Counted from the first letter of the stretch, positions 33,341 through 42,038 are shown. The stretch: DNA of 64,000 nucleotides from an uncultured Clostridia bacterium (GCA_934757845.1 CAKVLQ010000002.1:62001-126000); one strand, 5' to 3'. Numbers and translations: made by a program. The notes: a model not told the origin generated them from the letters alone.

Positions 33341-33499
33341 ATGGAAAAAGATTATCTTGATGGTTGGAGAGAATCAACAAGAAAATATGAAGGCGATGGC
33401 GAATATGATGCAACCGCTATTGCTATAAAGGCTTATCTTGAAAAACAAGAAGAATTGAAAAAAGCAAAAAAAGACGAAGAAGAAGGTTTGTCTAAATAA
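33341..33499 (+). CDS. 52-residue acidic small protein
   Basis: A micro-ORF with a perfect-consensus promoter and a GGGGGA ribosome binding site eight bases before the ATG. The peptide starts MEKDYLDGWRESTRKYEG and ends in a Lys/Glu helix (KKAKKDEEEGLSK). It is soluble, with no signal. The N-terminal DGWRESTRKYEGDGEYDA part looks compact and constrained. Function unknown. The strong, dedicated expression signals argue that it is real. Confidence 0.75.
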   Translation: MEKDYLDGWRESTRKYEGDGEYDATAIAIKAYLEKQEELKKAKKDEEEGLSK

Positions 33500-33555
33500 T
33501 TTTTAATTTTATTATTTTCTTTTAAAAAAAATTTTTACATTTTTAAAAAATTTCG

Positions 33556-33584
33556 TTGACAAACAAAAAAAAGTGAGATATAAT
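33556..33584 (+). promoter_or_regulatory. Consensus promoter of infC-rpmI-rplT
   Basis: TTGACA (33556-33561), 17 bp, TATAAT (33579-33584). A leader of about 130 nt follows, in which AAATATCCA (about 33602) can pair with TGGATATTT (about 33675). This may be a regulatory leader, as infC operons of low-GC Gram-positives are often controlled by L20-linked attenuation; the mechanism here is inference. Confidence 0.8.
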
Positions 33585-33719
33585 AATCATGTTAAAAGTA
33601 GAAATATCCATTTCTCACCAAAAAGGCTTAGCTTAGTTGGTCCTAAAAATTTTATTTAATATAATTTTTTAGTGTGGATATTTGTATATTCACTTTTTTC
33701 TTTTATAAGGGGGATTTTA

Positions 33720-34229
33720 ATTATTAAAGAATTATTAATTAACGAACAAATTGTTGCAAAAGAAGTTAGGCTTGTTGGTGAAAACGGCGAGCAACTTGGA
33801 ATTGTAAGTTTGAGTGAAGCATTAAATTTAAGCAAAGAAAAAGACCTTGACCTTGCTTTGATTTCACCAAATGCAAATCCTGCTGTGTGCAAACTTATGG
33901 ATTATGGCAAATATAGATTTGACCAAATCAAAAAAGAAAAAGAAGCACGCAAAAAAAACAAGGCTCAAGAAATTAAAACAATTCAATTATCATTAACTAT
34001 TGGCGACTATGATATTAATTATCGTGTTAAAAACGCCAAAAATTTCTTGGAAGAAGGCAATAAAGTTAAAGTTAGCATTCGATTAAAAGGTCGTCAACAG
34101 GCTTATCCAGAACAAGGCATTGAAATTATGAAAAAATTTGCAAGTCTTATTGGTGATGCTGGGGTGATTGAAAAAGAACCTAAACTAGAAGGAAGAGATA
34201 TAACCATGATAATTGGTCAAAAAAAATAA
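33720..34229 (+). CDS. infC: Translation initiation factor IF-3
   Basis: Binds the 30S subunit and checks the start codon and initiator tRNA. It has the N-terminal domain with NEQIVAKEVRLVGENGEQLGIV, a linker rich in Lys, and the C-terminal domain (QLSLTIGDYDINYRVKNAKNFLEEGNKVKV). No ATG, GTG or TTG is available at the expected N-terminus. AAGGGGG (33707-33713) precedes two ATT codons at 33720 and 33723, so initiation is at ATT. Rare AUU starts are known in infC and allow IF-3 to repress itself. It has about 169 residues. Confidence 0.95.
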   Translation: MIKELLINEQIVAKEVRLVGENGEQLGIVSLSEALNLSKEKDLDLALISPNANPAVCKLMDYGKYRFDQIKKEKEARKKNKAQEIKTIQLSLTIGDYDINYRVKNAKNFLEEGNKVKVSIRLKGRQQAYPEQGIEIMKKFASLIGDAGVIEKEPKLEGRDITMIIGQKK

Positions 34230-34247
34230 TTTAAAGGAGAATTTATT

Positions 34248-34442
34248 ATGCCAAAACAAAAAAGTCATAGTGGCGCAAAAAAACGATTTAAAGTTTTAAA
34301 AAGCGGTTTAGTTAAAAGAAACAAACAAAACAGAAGACACATTTTAACTAAAAAAACAACAAAAAGAAAAAGAGATTTAAGACAAGCAACTTATGTTTCT
34401 AAAGCACAAGAAAAAACTATTAGAAACATGGTTAGCGTATAG
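34248..34442 (+). CDS. rpmI: 50S ribosomal protein L35
   Basis: A 64-residue basic protein with KSHSGAKKRFKVLKSG and RRHILTKK motifs. AAGGAG precedes the ATG. Second gene of infC-rpmI-rplT. Confidence 0.96.
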   Translation: MPKQKSHSGAKKRFKVLKSGLVKRNKQNRRHILTKKTTKRKRDLRQATYVSKAQEKTIRNMVSV

Positions 34443-34453
34443 GGGGCTAGGAT

Positions 34454-34804
34454 ATGAGAATTAAAAGAAGTAATAACGCATTAAAAAAGCGTAGAAAAGT
34501 TTTAAAACAAGCAAAAGGATATTGGGGAAGTCATTCAAGACTATATCGTGTTGCAAAACAAAGCGTTAGAAAAGCCGAAAGCCATGCTTATATTGGAAGA
34601 AGAAACAAAAAACGAGATTTCAGAACACTATGGATTGCTCGTATCAATGCTGCTTGCAGACTAAACGACATTAGTTATTCAAAATTCATGCATGGTCTTA
34701 AAGCAAACAATATTAACCTAAACAGAAAAGTTTTAAGCGAAATGGCAATTAGTGATGCTGAAGCATTTAAACTACTTTGCGAAACTGCTAAAAAATCAAT
34801 CTAA
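34454..34804 (+). CDS. rplT: 50S ribosomal protein L20
   Basis: A 116-residue basic protein (RRKVLKQAKGYWGSHSRLYRVAK..., RKRDFRTLWIARINAA, NRKVLSEMA). It is an early assembly protein and, in several bacteria, the repressor of its own operon. A terminator follows. Confidence 0.97.
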   Translation: MRIKRSNNALKKRRKVLKQAKGYWGSHSRLYRVAKQSVRKAESHAYIGRRNKKRDFRTLWIARINAACRLNDISYSKFMHGLKANNINLNRKVLSEMAISDAEAFKLLCETAKKSI

Positions 34805-34817
34805 TTAATTTTGTTTT

Positions 34818-34841
34818 AAAAGTGCCTTGTGCACTTTTTTT
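34818..34841 (+). terminator. Intrinsic terminator after rplT
   Basis: AAAAGTGC (34818-34825) pairs with GCACTTTT (34831-34838) around CTTGT, followed by T. Confidence 0.9.
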
Positions 34842-34905
34842 AAAAAAATTTTTAATTAAAAGTAAAATTAAATTTTGGTTTTACATATAAATTTAAGTGA
34901 AAGTT

Positions 34906-36072
34906 ATGAATTTAATCAAAAAGGTTTTTATAAAAAATTATCAAAACACAGAAGATAGTGCCGTTAGAATTAGATACGGCTTTTTTGCTGGAATATTTGG
35001 GCTTGTTACAAATCTTATTTTGTTTGCAACAAAATTTTTTATTGGATTTTTTTGTGGAAGCATAACTATTATTGCAGATGCTATTAATAACTTATCTGAT
35101 GTGGGAAGTTCAATTATTATGCTTGTGGGATTTAAACTTTCAAACAAGCCAGCCGACAGCAAGCATCCCTTTGGGCACGCAAGATATGAACAAGTTATGG
35201 CATTGATTATAAGCGTTGTTGTTTTGATGATTGGTGCAATTTTGTGCAAAAGTTCAATCGAAAAATTGGTTTCAAACGAACCCGTTGTTGTAAATAAATT
35301 TGTTTATATAATTTTGGGAGTGGGTGTTTTTATAAAGTTTCTTCAAATGATTTTGTATTCTAATTTTGCAAAAGCAATTAAAAGTGAAGTTTTGAAGGCT
35401 AGTAGTATTGATAGCCGAAATGATATTATTTCAACACTTTGCACAATTTGTGCTATGATCTGTATAAACATATTTGGTCAAATCAATTTTAGTTTGGACG
35501 GATTGTTTGGGCTTTTGGTTTCAATCTTTATTATTTTTAACAGCATCAAACTGGTTAAAGATACAATAAGCCCGCTTTTGGGTGAAAGTTTAGACCCAAA
35601 ATTTGTTCAAAATTTGAAAAATCGAATTTTAAGTTATAGATATGTTTTGGGTGTTCATGATTTTATTTTTCACAGTTATGGTGCAAATCATAATTTTGCA
35701 TCTGTTCATGTTGAAGTTGACAGCAAAACAAACATGATTAAGGCACATAATGTTATTGACAAAATTGAGCGAACTTTTAAAGAAGATTATAATATTAGTT
35801 TGTCTATTCACATTGACCCAGTGCAAATTGGAAATGAAAAAGTTAACAAAAACAAAGCAAAAATTATTGAAATTTTAAAATCTATTGACAAATCAATTTC
35901 AATTCATGATTTTAGAATGATTTTTGAAAAAACTTATGTTAGAGTGTTTTTTGATGTGGTTATTCCTTTTGGAAAAGACATTAAACTTGAAGACATCAAG
36001 CAAACGATAAATGATAAATATAAAAATGAAAAAATTAAATATTTTTTTACAATTAATTTGGATAGGGCGTAA
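34906..36072 (+). CDS. Cation diffusion facilitator family metal exporter
   Basis: 388 residues, six membrane segments (about 20-210) and a long cytoplasmic C-terminal domain with two ferredoxin-like halves. The metal site in TM2 reads DAINNLSD and that in TM5 SIDSRND, the pattern of the Mn-type CDF group rather than the zinc type with His. The ATG at 34906 is used; a GTG three codons earlier is possible. It is monocistronic, ending in a terminator at 36120. Confidence 0.9.
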   Translation: MNLIKKVFIKNYQNTEDSAVRIRYGFFAGIFGLVTNLILFATKFFIGFFCGSITIIADAINNLSDVGSSIIMLVGFKLSNKPADSKHPFGHARYEQVMALIISVVVLMIGAILCKSSIEKLVSNEPVVVNKFVYIILGVGVFIKFLQMILYSNFAKAIKSEVLKASSIDSRNDIISTLCTICAMICINIFGQINFSLDGLFGLLVSIFIIFNSIKLVKDTISPLLGESLDPKFVQNLKNRILSYRYVLGVHDFIFHSYGANHNFASVHVEVDSKTNMIKAHNVIDKIERTFKEDYNISLSIHIDPVQIGNEKVNKNKAKIIEILKSIDKSISIHDFRMIFEKTYVRVFFDVVIPFGKDIKLEDIKQTINDKYKNEKIKYFFTINLDRA

Positions 36073-36119
36073 AATTGAATTTCATTTTGCTGATTAAAAT
36101 AAAAATAAATGTTATAAAT

Positions 36120-36144
36120 AAAAAGTGTATTTTTGGCACTTTTT
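36120..36144 (+). terminator. Intrinsic terminator after the CDF gene
   Basis: AAAAAGTG (36120-36127) with CACTTTTT (36137-36144). Confidence 0.8.
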
Positions 36145-36166
36145 GTTTTTTTTAATCAAATTTTGT

Positions 36167-36195
36167 TTGACAATATGTTATATAATTTATATAAT
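36167..36195 (+). promoter_or_regulatory. Consensus promoter of the 140-residue hypothetical gene
   Basis: TTGACA (36167-36172), 17 bp, TATAAT (36190-36195). A second TATAAT lies within the spacer at 36181-36186. Confidence 0.8.
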
Positions 36196-36264
36196 TAATA
36201 TAGAAAATAATCAAACAAGCAAAACAAGTTTTTGTTTGTTAATTTAACATAAAGGGGAACATAT

Positions 36265-36687
36265 ATGGCAAATGCGTTTGAAGGAACATTTTTAAAAGAT
36301 TTTGGGAAAAAAGAACTTGATGAATTTTTTGGCAAGTTTTTTAATCTTGACGAAGTTAGTTATAAGGTTGGAAAAACAAAACAAGGAGAGCCTTATTTTG
36401 TTGCAAAAATAACAAATGCGGGCAAAGAATTTAATAGTTACAAATTTAACCAATTTTGCCTAAATAGTGAAATTAATCCAACTCCTATTTTTGATGATTT
36501 TGATTTGATGCAAAAAGCATGGCTAAAATTTGTTGCATCAAAAAACAAAGAAGTTGATATAAACGGCATTCCTTATGAAAAAGCATTAGAAAACTATTAT
36601 TATAATCTTTATATTTCAAAAGCCCTTAAAAAAGACAAAGAACTTAAAGCAATTTTTGAAAATAAAGAAGAAGAACTTGCAAGATAG
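36265..36687 (+). CDS. Hypothetical protein
   Basis: 140 residues, soluble, mixed charge, with no signal or membrane segment. AAAGGGG precedes the ATG and a consensus promoter lies 70 bp upstream, so it is well supported as a gene. It contains a conserved-looking centre (GKTKQGEPYFVAKITN) but no family that I recognise. Confidence 0.7.
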   Translation: MANAFEGTFLKDFGKKELDEFFGKFFNLDEVSYKVGKTKQGEPYFVAKITNAGKEFNSYKFNQFCLNSEINPTPIFDDFDLMQKAWLKFVASKNKEVDINGIPYEKALENYYYNLYISKALKKDKELKAIFENKEEELAR

Positions 36688-36823
36688 TTCTCAAAAATTA
36701 TTTTAAAATAAAAGCCCGATTGTTTTTGCAATTTGGCTTTTTTTGTGATATAACTTTTTGTGAATACAAATTAATTTTGTTTTGGAAAGTATTTTTGCAA
36801 GTTTTGAAATTAAAAGGATTTTT

Positions 36824-37561
36824 ATGAAAGAGATTGTAAGTGTTAATAATGAAAAAATTAAAGGAATAATGAAACTTCAACAAAAAAAATATCGAGAATT
36901 AAGTGGTCAAGTTTTGATTGAAGGCTATAAGATTTTTTTGGAAGCAGTTAAAGCAAATGCCGAGATATTGGAAATTCTTTTAACAAAAAAAGAACTTGAA
37001 AAACATAATCTTTCGGCATATAAAGATAAAATTAATTTGATTAGTGATAATGTTAGCAAGAAGTTAAGTTTTAATCAAACAAGCCAAAACTTTTTTGCGG
37101 TGGTTAGACCAAAAAAACAAAAAGTCGAAAGTGGAAATTTTTTGATTTTGGATAAAATTCAAGACCCACAAAATTTGGGTGCGATAATAAGAACAAGTGT
37201 TGCGTGCAATATAAAAAAGATTTTTTTGCTTGATTGCGTTGATGAGTTTAACGACAAAGTAATTCGAGCCAGTATGGGCAATGTCTTTAAGGTTTGCTTT
37301 GAAAAAATCGAAGTTGAAAATTTAAAAGAAATTTGCAAAAAAACGCCTGTTTATTGTGCTGATATGTTTGGTGAAAACCTTTTCGACCTTAAACAAAAGC
37401 CAAAAGTTTTTGGTCTTATTTTGGGAAATGAAGGGAATGGTGTTAGAAGCGAAGTGAAAAATCTTGCATCAAAAACAATATCAATTCCTATGCAAAACAA
37501 TGTTGAAAGTTTGAATGTTGCAGTTTCTATGGCAGTTATAGCATATAATTTAACAAATTAA
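36824..37561 (+). CDS. TrmH/SpoU-family RNA 2'-O-methyltransferase (YsgA-like)
   Basis: 245 residues. The N-terminal substrate-binding domain (KLQQKKYRELSGQVLIEGYKI) and SPOUT domain with DKIQDPQNLGAIIRT, LILGNEGNG and IPMQNNVESLNVAVSMA are the three TrmH motifs. It is probably a 23S rRNA 2'-O-methylase, like YsgA/RlmP near rplT/pheS in Bacillus; RlmB is the alternative. AAAGGA precedes the ATG at 36824. A longer TTG start at 36782 has no support. Confidence 0.88.
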   Translation: MKEIVSVNNEKIKGIMKLQQKKYRELSGQVLIEGYKIFLEAVKANAEILEILLTKKELEKHNLSAYKDKINLISDNVSKKLSFNQTSQNFFAVVRPKKQKVESGNFLILDKIQDPQNLGAIIRTSVACNIKKIFLLDCVDEFNDKVIRASMGNVFKVCFEKIEVENLKEICKKTPVYCADMFGENLFDLKQKPKVFGLILGNEGNGVRSEVKNLASKTISIPMQNNVESLNVAVSMAVIAYNLTN

Positions 37562-37589
37562 TAAAAATATTGATTACACAAAAAAATCT

Positions 37590-37618
37590 TTGACAAAACT
37601 AACAAAAAGTTTTATAAT
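37590..37618 (+). promoter_or_regulatory. Consensus promoter of yebC
   Basis: TTGACA (37590-37595), 17 bp, TATAAT (37613-37618). Confidence 0.85.
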
Positions 37619-37651
37619 AAAAAGCAAACTTATTTTTTTAAGGGGAATTTT

Positions 37652-38374
37652 ATGAGTGGACATAGCAAATTTAACAATATAAAACACACAAAAGAAAAAA
37701 TGGACGCACAACGAGGCAAAGTTTTTACTAAAATTGGAAAAGAAATTGCTGTTGCTGTTAAAATGGGTGGAAGCGACCCAAATTCAAATCCAAAACTATA
37801 TAACCTTATTGTTAAAGCAAGAAACAATAATATGCCAAATGATAACATTCAAAGGTCAATCAAAAAAGCGGCAGGCGAACTTGGTGGCGGAAATTATGAA
37901 GAAATAACTTATGAAGGTTATGGCGTTGGCGGAAGTGCTGTTATTGTTAATGTTTTAACTGATAACAAAAACAGGGCAGCTGGTGATGTTCGACATATCT
38001 TTGACAAATTTGGCGGAAGTTTGGGGCAAACTGGTTGCGTTTCGTTTATGTTTGAACGAAAAGGTGTTTTTGTTATTGAAAAAACTGAAAATCTTTCAGA
38101 AGACCAACTTTTTGAATGGGCAATAGAAGCCGAAGCAGACGATGTTGTTGATGACGGCGATGTTTTTGAAGTTTATTCATCTCCTGACAAATTTAATGGT
38201 GTTCAAGAAAGTTTGAAACAAAAAGGTGTTAATTTTTTAAGTGCCAACATTGAACTTGTTCCAAACAGTTATATCGACCTTGACGAAAAAAGCAGTGAAA
38301 GTTTTGAAAAAATGATTGACGCATTAGAAGATAATGACGATGTGCAAGATGTTTATCATAATGTAAACTGCTAA
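37652..38374 (+). CDS. yebC: YebC/PmpR family protein
   Basis: 240 residues, opening with MSGHSKFNNIKHTKEKMDAQ, the YebC hallmark. The family acts in translation of difficult (for example polyproline) sequences and has also been described as transcriptional regulators. AAGGGGA precedes the ATG. It has its own promoter and terminator and lies upstream of ruvC, as is common. Confidence 0.95.
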   Translation: MSGHSKFNNIKHTKEKMDAQRGKVFTKIGKEIAVAVKMGGSDPNSNPKLYNLIVKARNNNMPNDNIQRSIKKAAGELGGGNYEEITYEGYGVGGSAVIVNVLTDNKNRAAGDVRHIFDKFGGSLGQTGCVSFMFERKGVFVIEKTENLSEDQLFEWAIEAEADDVVDDGDVFEVYSSPDKFNGVQESLKQKGVNFLSANIELVPNSYIDLDEKSSESFEKMIDALEDNDDVQDVYHNVNC

Positions 38375-38493
38375 AAATTTTATTGTATTATTTTAATAAT
38401 TTCAATTAGTATGAACAGAAGTTCACTTCTATTTTGAAATTTTTTTATGTTAGCATTCATATTTTTATAATTTTTAAATTTGAGAATTTACAT

Positions 38494-38527
38494 TGTTATA
38501 AGACTGCTTATGTTATAAGACTGCTTA
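38494..38527. repeat. Exact 17-bp tandem duplication
   Basis: TGTTATAAGACTGCTTA occurs twice in immediate succession (38494-38510 and 38511-38527) in the spacer between yebC and ruvC, just upstream of the yebC terminator. No gene overlaps it. Confidence 0.9.
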
Positions 38528-38539
38528 TATTGAAATTAA

Positions 38540-38572
38540 AAGTTGCTTTAATTTGGGTTAAGGCACTTTTTT
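38540..38572 (+). terminator. Intrinsic terminator after yebC
   Basis: An 11-bp stem with one bulged T (38540-38551 with 38558-38568), followed by T. It lies about 165 bp after the yebC stop. Confidence 0.75.
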
Positions 38573-38601
38573 GTTTTATTTTCTTTTTAATAATTTATTG
38601 A

Positions 38602-38630
38602 TTGACTAAACTTTGTTTTTTATTTATAAT
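38602..38630 (+). promoter_or_regulatory. Promoter of ruvC (leaderless)
   Basis: TTGACT (38602-38607), 17 bp, TATAAT (38625-38630), six bases, then the ruvC GTG. Confidence 0.75.
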
Positions 38631-38636
38631 ATATTT

Positions 38637-39128
38637 GTGATTATTTTGGGAATTGACCCCGGTTATGCGATTGTGGGGTATGGTGTTATTGAAAAAATTG
38701 GAAGCAATATTAAGTGTTTAGATTATGGGGTTATAACAACCGATAAAGACACTGATTTTCCAACAAGGCTTGTTGAAATTGCTGACGGCATTGAATATTT
38801 GATTGAAAAATATAAGCCTGATTGCATGGCACTTGAAGAATTGTTTTTTCAAAACAACCAAAAAACCGCAATTAACGTCGCAATGGCAAGGGGTGTGATT
38901 GTTGAAAGGGGCAAACAAAAACTTGGAAATTTGTTTGAATACACGCCACTTCAAATTAAGCAAGCACTAACTGGGCAAGGCAGGGCGGAAAAAGCCCAAG
39001 TTCAATATATGGTTAAGGCAATTTTGAACTTAAATCAAATTCCAAAGCCTGATGATGCAGCCGATGCTTTGGCGGTGGCAATTTGTCATGGGCAAACAAA
39101 TCAGCAAATTGGAAACTTTAAATATTAA
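38637..39128 (+). CDS. ruvC: Holliday junction resolvase RuvC
   Basis: Cuts Holliday junctions as a dimer within RuvABC. The catalytic acidic residues are visible in ILGIDPG (D6), ALEELFF and DDAADALAVA. It has 163 residues from GTG 38637, which gives the normal N-terminus MIILGIDPG. The start is directly downstream of a -10 box, so a leaderless GTG start is likely. ruvA and ruvB follow. Confidence 0.93.
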   Translation: MIILGIDPGYAIVGYGVIEKIGSNIKCLDYGVITTDKDTDFPTRLVEIADGIEYLIEKYKPDCMALEELFFQNNQKTAINVAMARGVIVERGKQKLGNLFEYTPLQIKQALTGQGRAEKAQVQYMVKAILNLNQIPKPDDAADALAVAICHGQTNQQIGNFKY

Positions 39129-39216
39129 CAACCACTTTGCTTGTTTTGTAGATTATATCTTTGTAAAAAATAAAAAAATTTAAACAAAATTAATTAAACA
39201 ATTAAAGAAGGGTAAA

Positions 39217-39816
39217 ATGATAGCATATTTGAAAGGAAAAATTATTGATAAAACTGAAAATTCGGTTGTTGTTGAAGTGAATGGTGTTGGCTATGAAGTT
39301 AGCATTTCGTTAAACACAAATTTAAGTTTATCAAACAAAACTGAATGTGAATTATTCACATATATGCAAGTAAGAGAAGACGGCGTGTTTTTGTTTGGGT
39401 TTTCAACAAAGCAAGAAAAAGAATTGTTTTTGAAACTAATAACCGTTAGTGGTGTTGGTCCTAAAATGGCAATAACAATTTTGGGCGGGGCAAGTTTAAC
39501 TGATATTATAACAGCAATAGTTTGTGAAGATAGTGCGATGCTTTCAAAATTTAAAGGCGTTGGCAAAAAAACTGCCGAACGAATTGTTTTGGAACTTAAA
39601 GAAAAAGTGAACGAAAACTTGAAAGAGCAAAATTCGATGTTTGATTTTAATATGAATATCGACTTAAAAAACAATGTTATTGACGACACAATAATGGCTT
39701 TAACTGCTCTTGGGCTTAACAAAAGTGATGCGGTTAAAAAAATTAGAGAAAATTATGTTAACGGCGACAGCGTTGAAGTTTTGATTGAAAAGATTTTGAA
39801 AAATATGAGTAGGTAG
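39217..39816 (+). CDS. ruvA: Holliday junction branch migration protein RuvA
   Basis: 199 residues, typical three-domain RuvA: an OB domain (MIAYLKGKIIDK), a tandem HhH region with SGVGPKMAITILGG and FKGVGKKTAERIVLELK, and a C-terminal domain III that regulates RuvB. AAGAAGGG precedes the ATG. ruvB starts one base after its stop. Confidence 0.95.
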   Translation: MIAYLKGKIIDKTENSVVVEVNGVGYEVSISLNTNLSLSNKTECELFTYMQVREDGVFLFGFSTKQEKELFLKLITVSGVGPKMAITILGGASLTDIITAIVCEDSAMLSKFKGVGKKTAERIVLELKEKVNENLKEQNSMFDFNMNIDLKNNVIDDTIMALTALGLNKSDAVKKIRENYVNGDSVEVLIEKILKNMSR

Positions 39817-39817
39817 T

Positions 39818-40858
39818 ATGGAAGAAAGATTTATTACAAGCACAAAAAATGAGAGTGAACTTGAAGTTGAAAACAAATTAAGACCAACTAGGCTTGAAGA
39901 TTATGTTGGTCAAGAAAAAATTAAAAACAACTTGAAAGTTTTTATAAAAGCGGCAAAAGCACGAGATGAAGCGTTAGACCATGTTTTGCTTTATGGTCCA
40001 CCAGGGCTTGGAAAAACCACGCTTTCGCACATTATTGCAAACGAACTTGGAAGTCAAATTAAAATTACAAGCGGACCAGCAATAGAAAGTGCTGCCGACC
40101 TTGCAAGTATACTTACTAACTTAAGCAAAAACGATGTTTTGTTTATTGATGAAATTCACAGGCTTAACCGAAGTGTTGAAGAAATTTTGTATCCAGCAAT
40201 GGAAGATTATGCACTTGATTTTGTGGTTGGAAAAGGTCCAAGTGCAAGAGCAATGAGATTGAAAATTCAACCTTTTACACTTATTGGCGCAACAACAAAG
40301 GCTGGAAACCTTACCGCTCCGCTTCGTGATAGATTTGGAGTTATCGCAAGGCTTGAAATGTATTCTAGTGATGAACTTAAACAAATAATTTTGCGTTCAA
40401 GTTCTATTCTGGGCATAAAAATTGACGATGATGCTTGTTTGTGTCTTGCAAAACGAAGCAGGGGAACACCACGAATTGCAAACAGATTGTTAAAACGAAT
40501 AAGAGATTTTGCTTTGGTTGAAGATAGTGATAGAATTACGCTTGACATTGCAAAAAAGAGTTTAGATTTGCTTGAAGTTGACGAATATGGGCTTGACTAT
40601 ACCGACCGAAGAATTTTGGAAGTTATGATTGACAAATTTAATGGTGGTCCTGTTGGGCTTGACACTTTGTCGGCTTCAACCAACGAAGAAGCAACTACTA
40701 TTGAAGATGTTTATGAACCTTATTTGTTGCAAATGGGCTTTATTGCCAGAACTCCAAGGGGAAGAATTTGTTTGCCACTTGCATATGAACATTTGAACAA
40801 AAAATTGAGTGATGAAAAAAAGATTGAACTATCAACTATAAAAAATGAAGAAAATTAG
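39818..40858 (+). CDS. ruvB: Holliday junction branch migration ATPase RuvB
   Basis: 346 residues, AAA+ motor of branch migration. Walker A GPPGLGKTT, Walker B DVLFIDEIHRL, sensor 1 GATTKAG, sensor 2 with RGTPRIANRLL, and a C-terminal winged helix. The opening RPTRLEDYVGQ is standard. Confidence 0.97.
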   Translation: MEERFITSTKNESELEVENKLRPTRLEDYVGQEKIKNNLKVFIKAAKARDEALDHVLLYGPPGLGKTTLSHIIANELGSQIKITSGPAIESAADLASILTNLSKNDVLFIDEIHRLNRSVEEILYPAMEDYALDFVVGKGPSARAMRLKIQPFTLIGATTKAGNLTAPLRDRFGVIARLEMYSSDELKQIILRSSSILGIKIDDDACLCLAKRSRGTPRIANRLLKRIRDFALVEDSDRITLDIAKKSLDLLEVDEYGLDYTDRRILEVMIDKFNGGPVGLDTLSASTNEEATTIEDVYEPYLLQMGFIARTPRGRICLPLAYEHLNKKLSDEKKIELSTIKNEEN

Positions 40859-40893
40859 GGGGATAATTGCAAAGAAAAATCTTTGCTTTAAAT

Positions 40894-41934
40894 ATGGATA
40901 TTTACAAAAAAGAAACTTATTATTATAATTTGCCAGAAGAACTTATTGCTCAAACTCCTGTTGAACCAAGAGACCATAGTCGTATGCTTGTTTATGACCG
41001 AAAAACAAAACAAATTTGTCATGAGCATTTTTATGACATTGAAAAATATCTTAAAAGTGGTGATGTTTTGGTTGTTAACAACACAAGAGTTATTCCCGCT
41101 CGGCTTATTGGAACAAAAACTGAAACAGGTGCAAAAATTGAAGTTTTTTTGCTTAAAAAATTTGAACAAAACAAATATGAAGTTTTGCTTAAACCTGCAA
41201 AAAAAGCAAAAGTTGGAAGCGAAATAAAATTTTCTGACACGCTTTCATGCATCGTAAAAAGTAAAGGCGAAATGGGGCTTGGCGAAGTTGAATTTTTGTG
41301 CAAGGGGATTTTTGAAGAAGAACTTGACAAAGTTGGAACAATGCCACTTCCACCATATATTCATGAAAAACTTAAAAACCAAGAAAGATATCAAACCGTT
41401 TATTCAAAAACAAAAGGTTCAAGTGCTGCACCAACGGCGGGGCTTCACTTTACAAACGAACTTTTGGAAAAACTTAAACAAAAAGGTGTTATTATTGTTA
41501 ATGTGCTTTTGCACGTGGGGCTTGGAACTTTTAGACCGGTAAGCGTTGATAATATTCTTGCTCATGATATGCATAGTGAATATTACGAGATTAGCGAAGA
41601 AAGTGCAAACATAATCAACAAAGCAATAGAAGAGAATAGGCGAGTTTTTGCTGTTGGAACAACAAGTGTAAGAACATTAGAAAGCAGTAATGAAAAAATT
41701 GGCGATAAGTGGTTTGTTAAGGCTGGAAAAGGAAATACTAATATTTTTATTTATCCTGGTTATGAATTTAAAATTGTAAAAGGATTAATAACAAATTTTC
41801 ATCTTCCAGAAAGCACGCTTATAATGCTTGTTTCGGCTTTTTGTGGAACCAATGAAACACTTAATTTTTATAATGAAGCCGTTAAAGAAAAATATAGATT
41901 TTTTAGTTTTGGCGATGCTTGTTTGTTAATTTAA
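40894..41934 (+). CDS. queA: tRNA preQ1(34) S-adenosylmethionine ribosyltransferase-isomerase
   Basis: Converts preQ1 in tRNA to epoxyqueuosine, using the ribosyl part of SAM. Motifs: NLPEELIAQTP, RDHSRMLV, VLVVNNTRVIPARL, GSSAAPTAGLHFT and HDMHSEYYE. The start is uncertain: ATG 40894 gives the usual N-terminus, while TTG 40867 lies four bases after AGGGGG. A 6-bp hairpin (GCAAAG/CTTTGC, 40868-40885) sits between the two and could bring that ribosome binding site closer to the ATG. tgt follows. Confidence 0.94.
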   Translation: MDIYKKETYYYNLPEELIAQTPVEPRDHSRMLVYDRKTKQICHEHFYDIEKYLKSGDVLVVNNTRVIPARLIGTKTETGAKIEVFLLKKFEQNKYEVLLKPAKKAKVGSEIKFSDTLSCIVKSKGEMGLGEVEFLCKGIFEEELDKVGTMPLPPYIHEKLKNQERYQTVYSKTKGSSAAPTAGLHFTNELLEKLKQKGVIIVNVLLHVGLGTFRPVSVDNILAHDMHSEYYEISEESANIINKAIEENRRVFAVGTTSVRTLESSNEKIGDKWFVKAGKGNTNIFIYPGYEFKIVKGLITNFHLPESTLIMLVSAFCGTNETLNFYNEAVKEKYRFFSFGDACLLI

Positions 41935-42038
41935 TTTTAAAAATAAATCAATTATAATTTTAAAATATTAAAAAAGTGTAAGGCAAAAAACAAATAAAAA
42001 CAAAACACTAAAAAAGTGCTTTGGCACAAAGGGGATTT

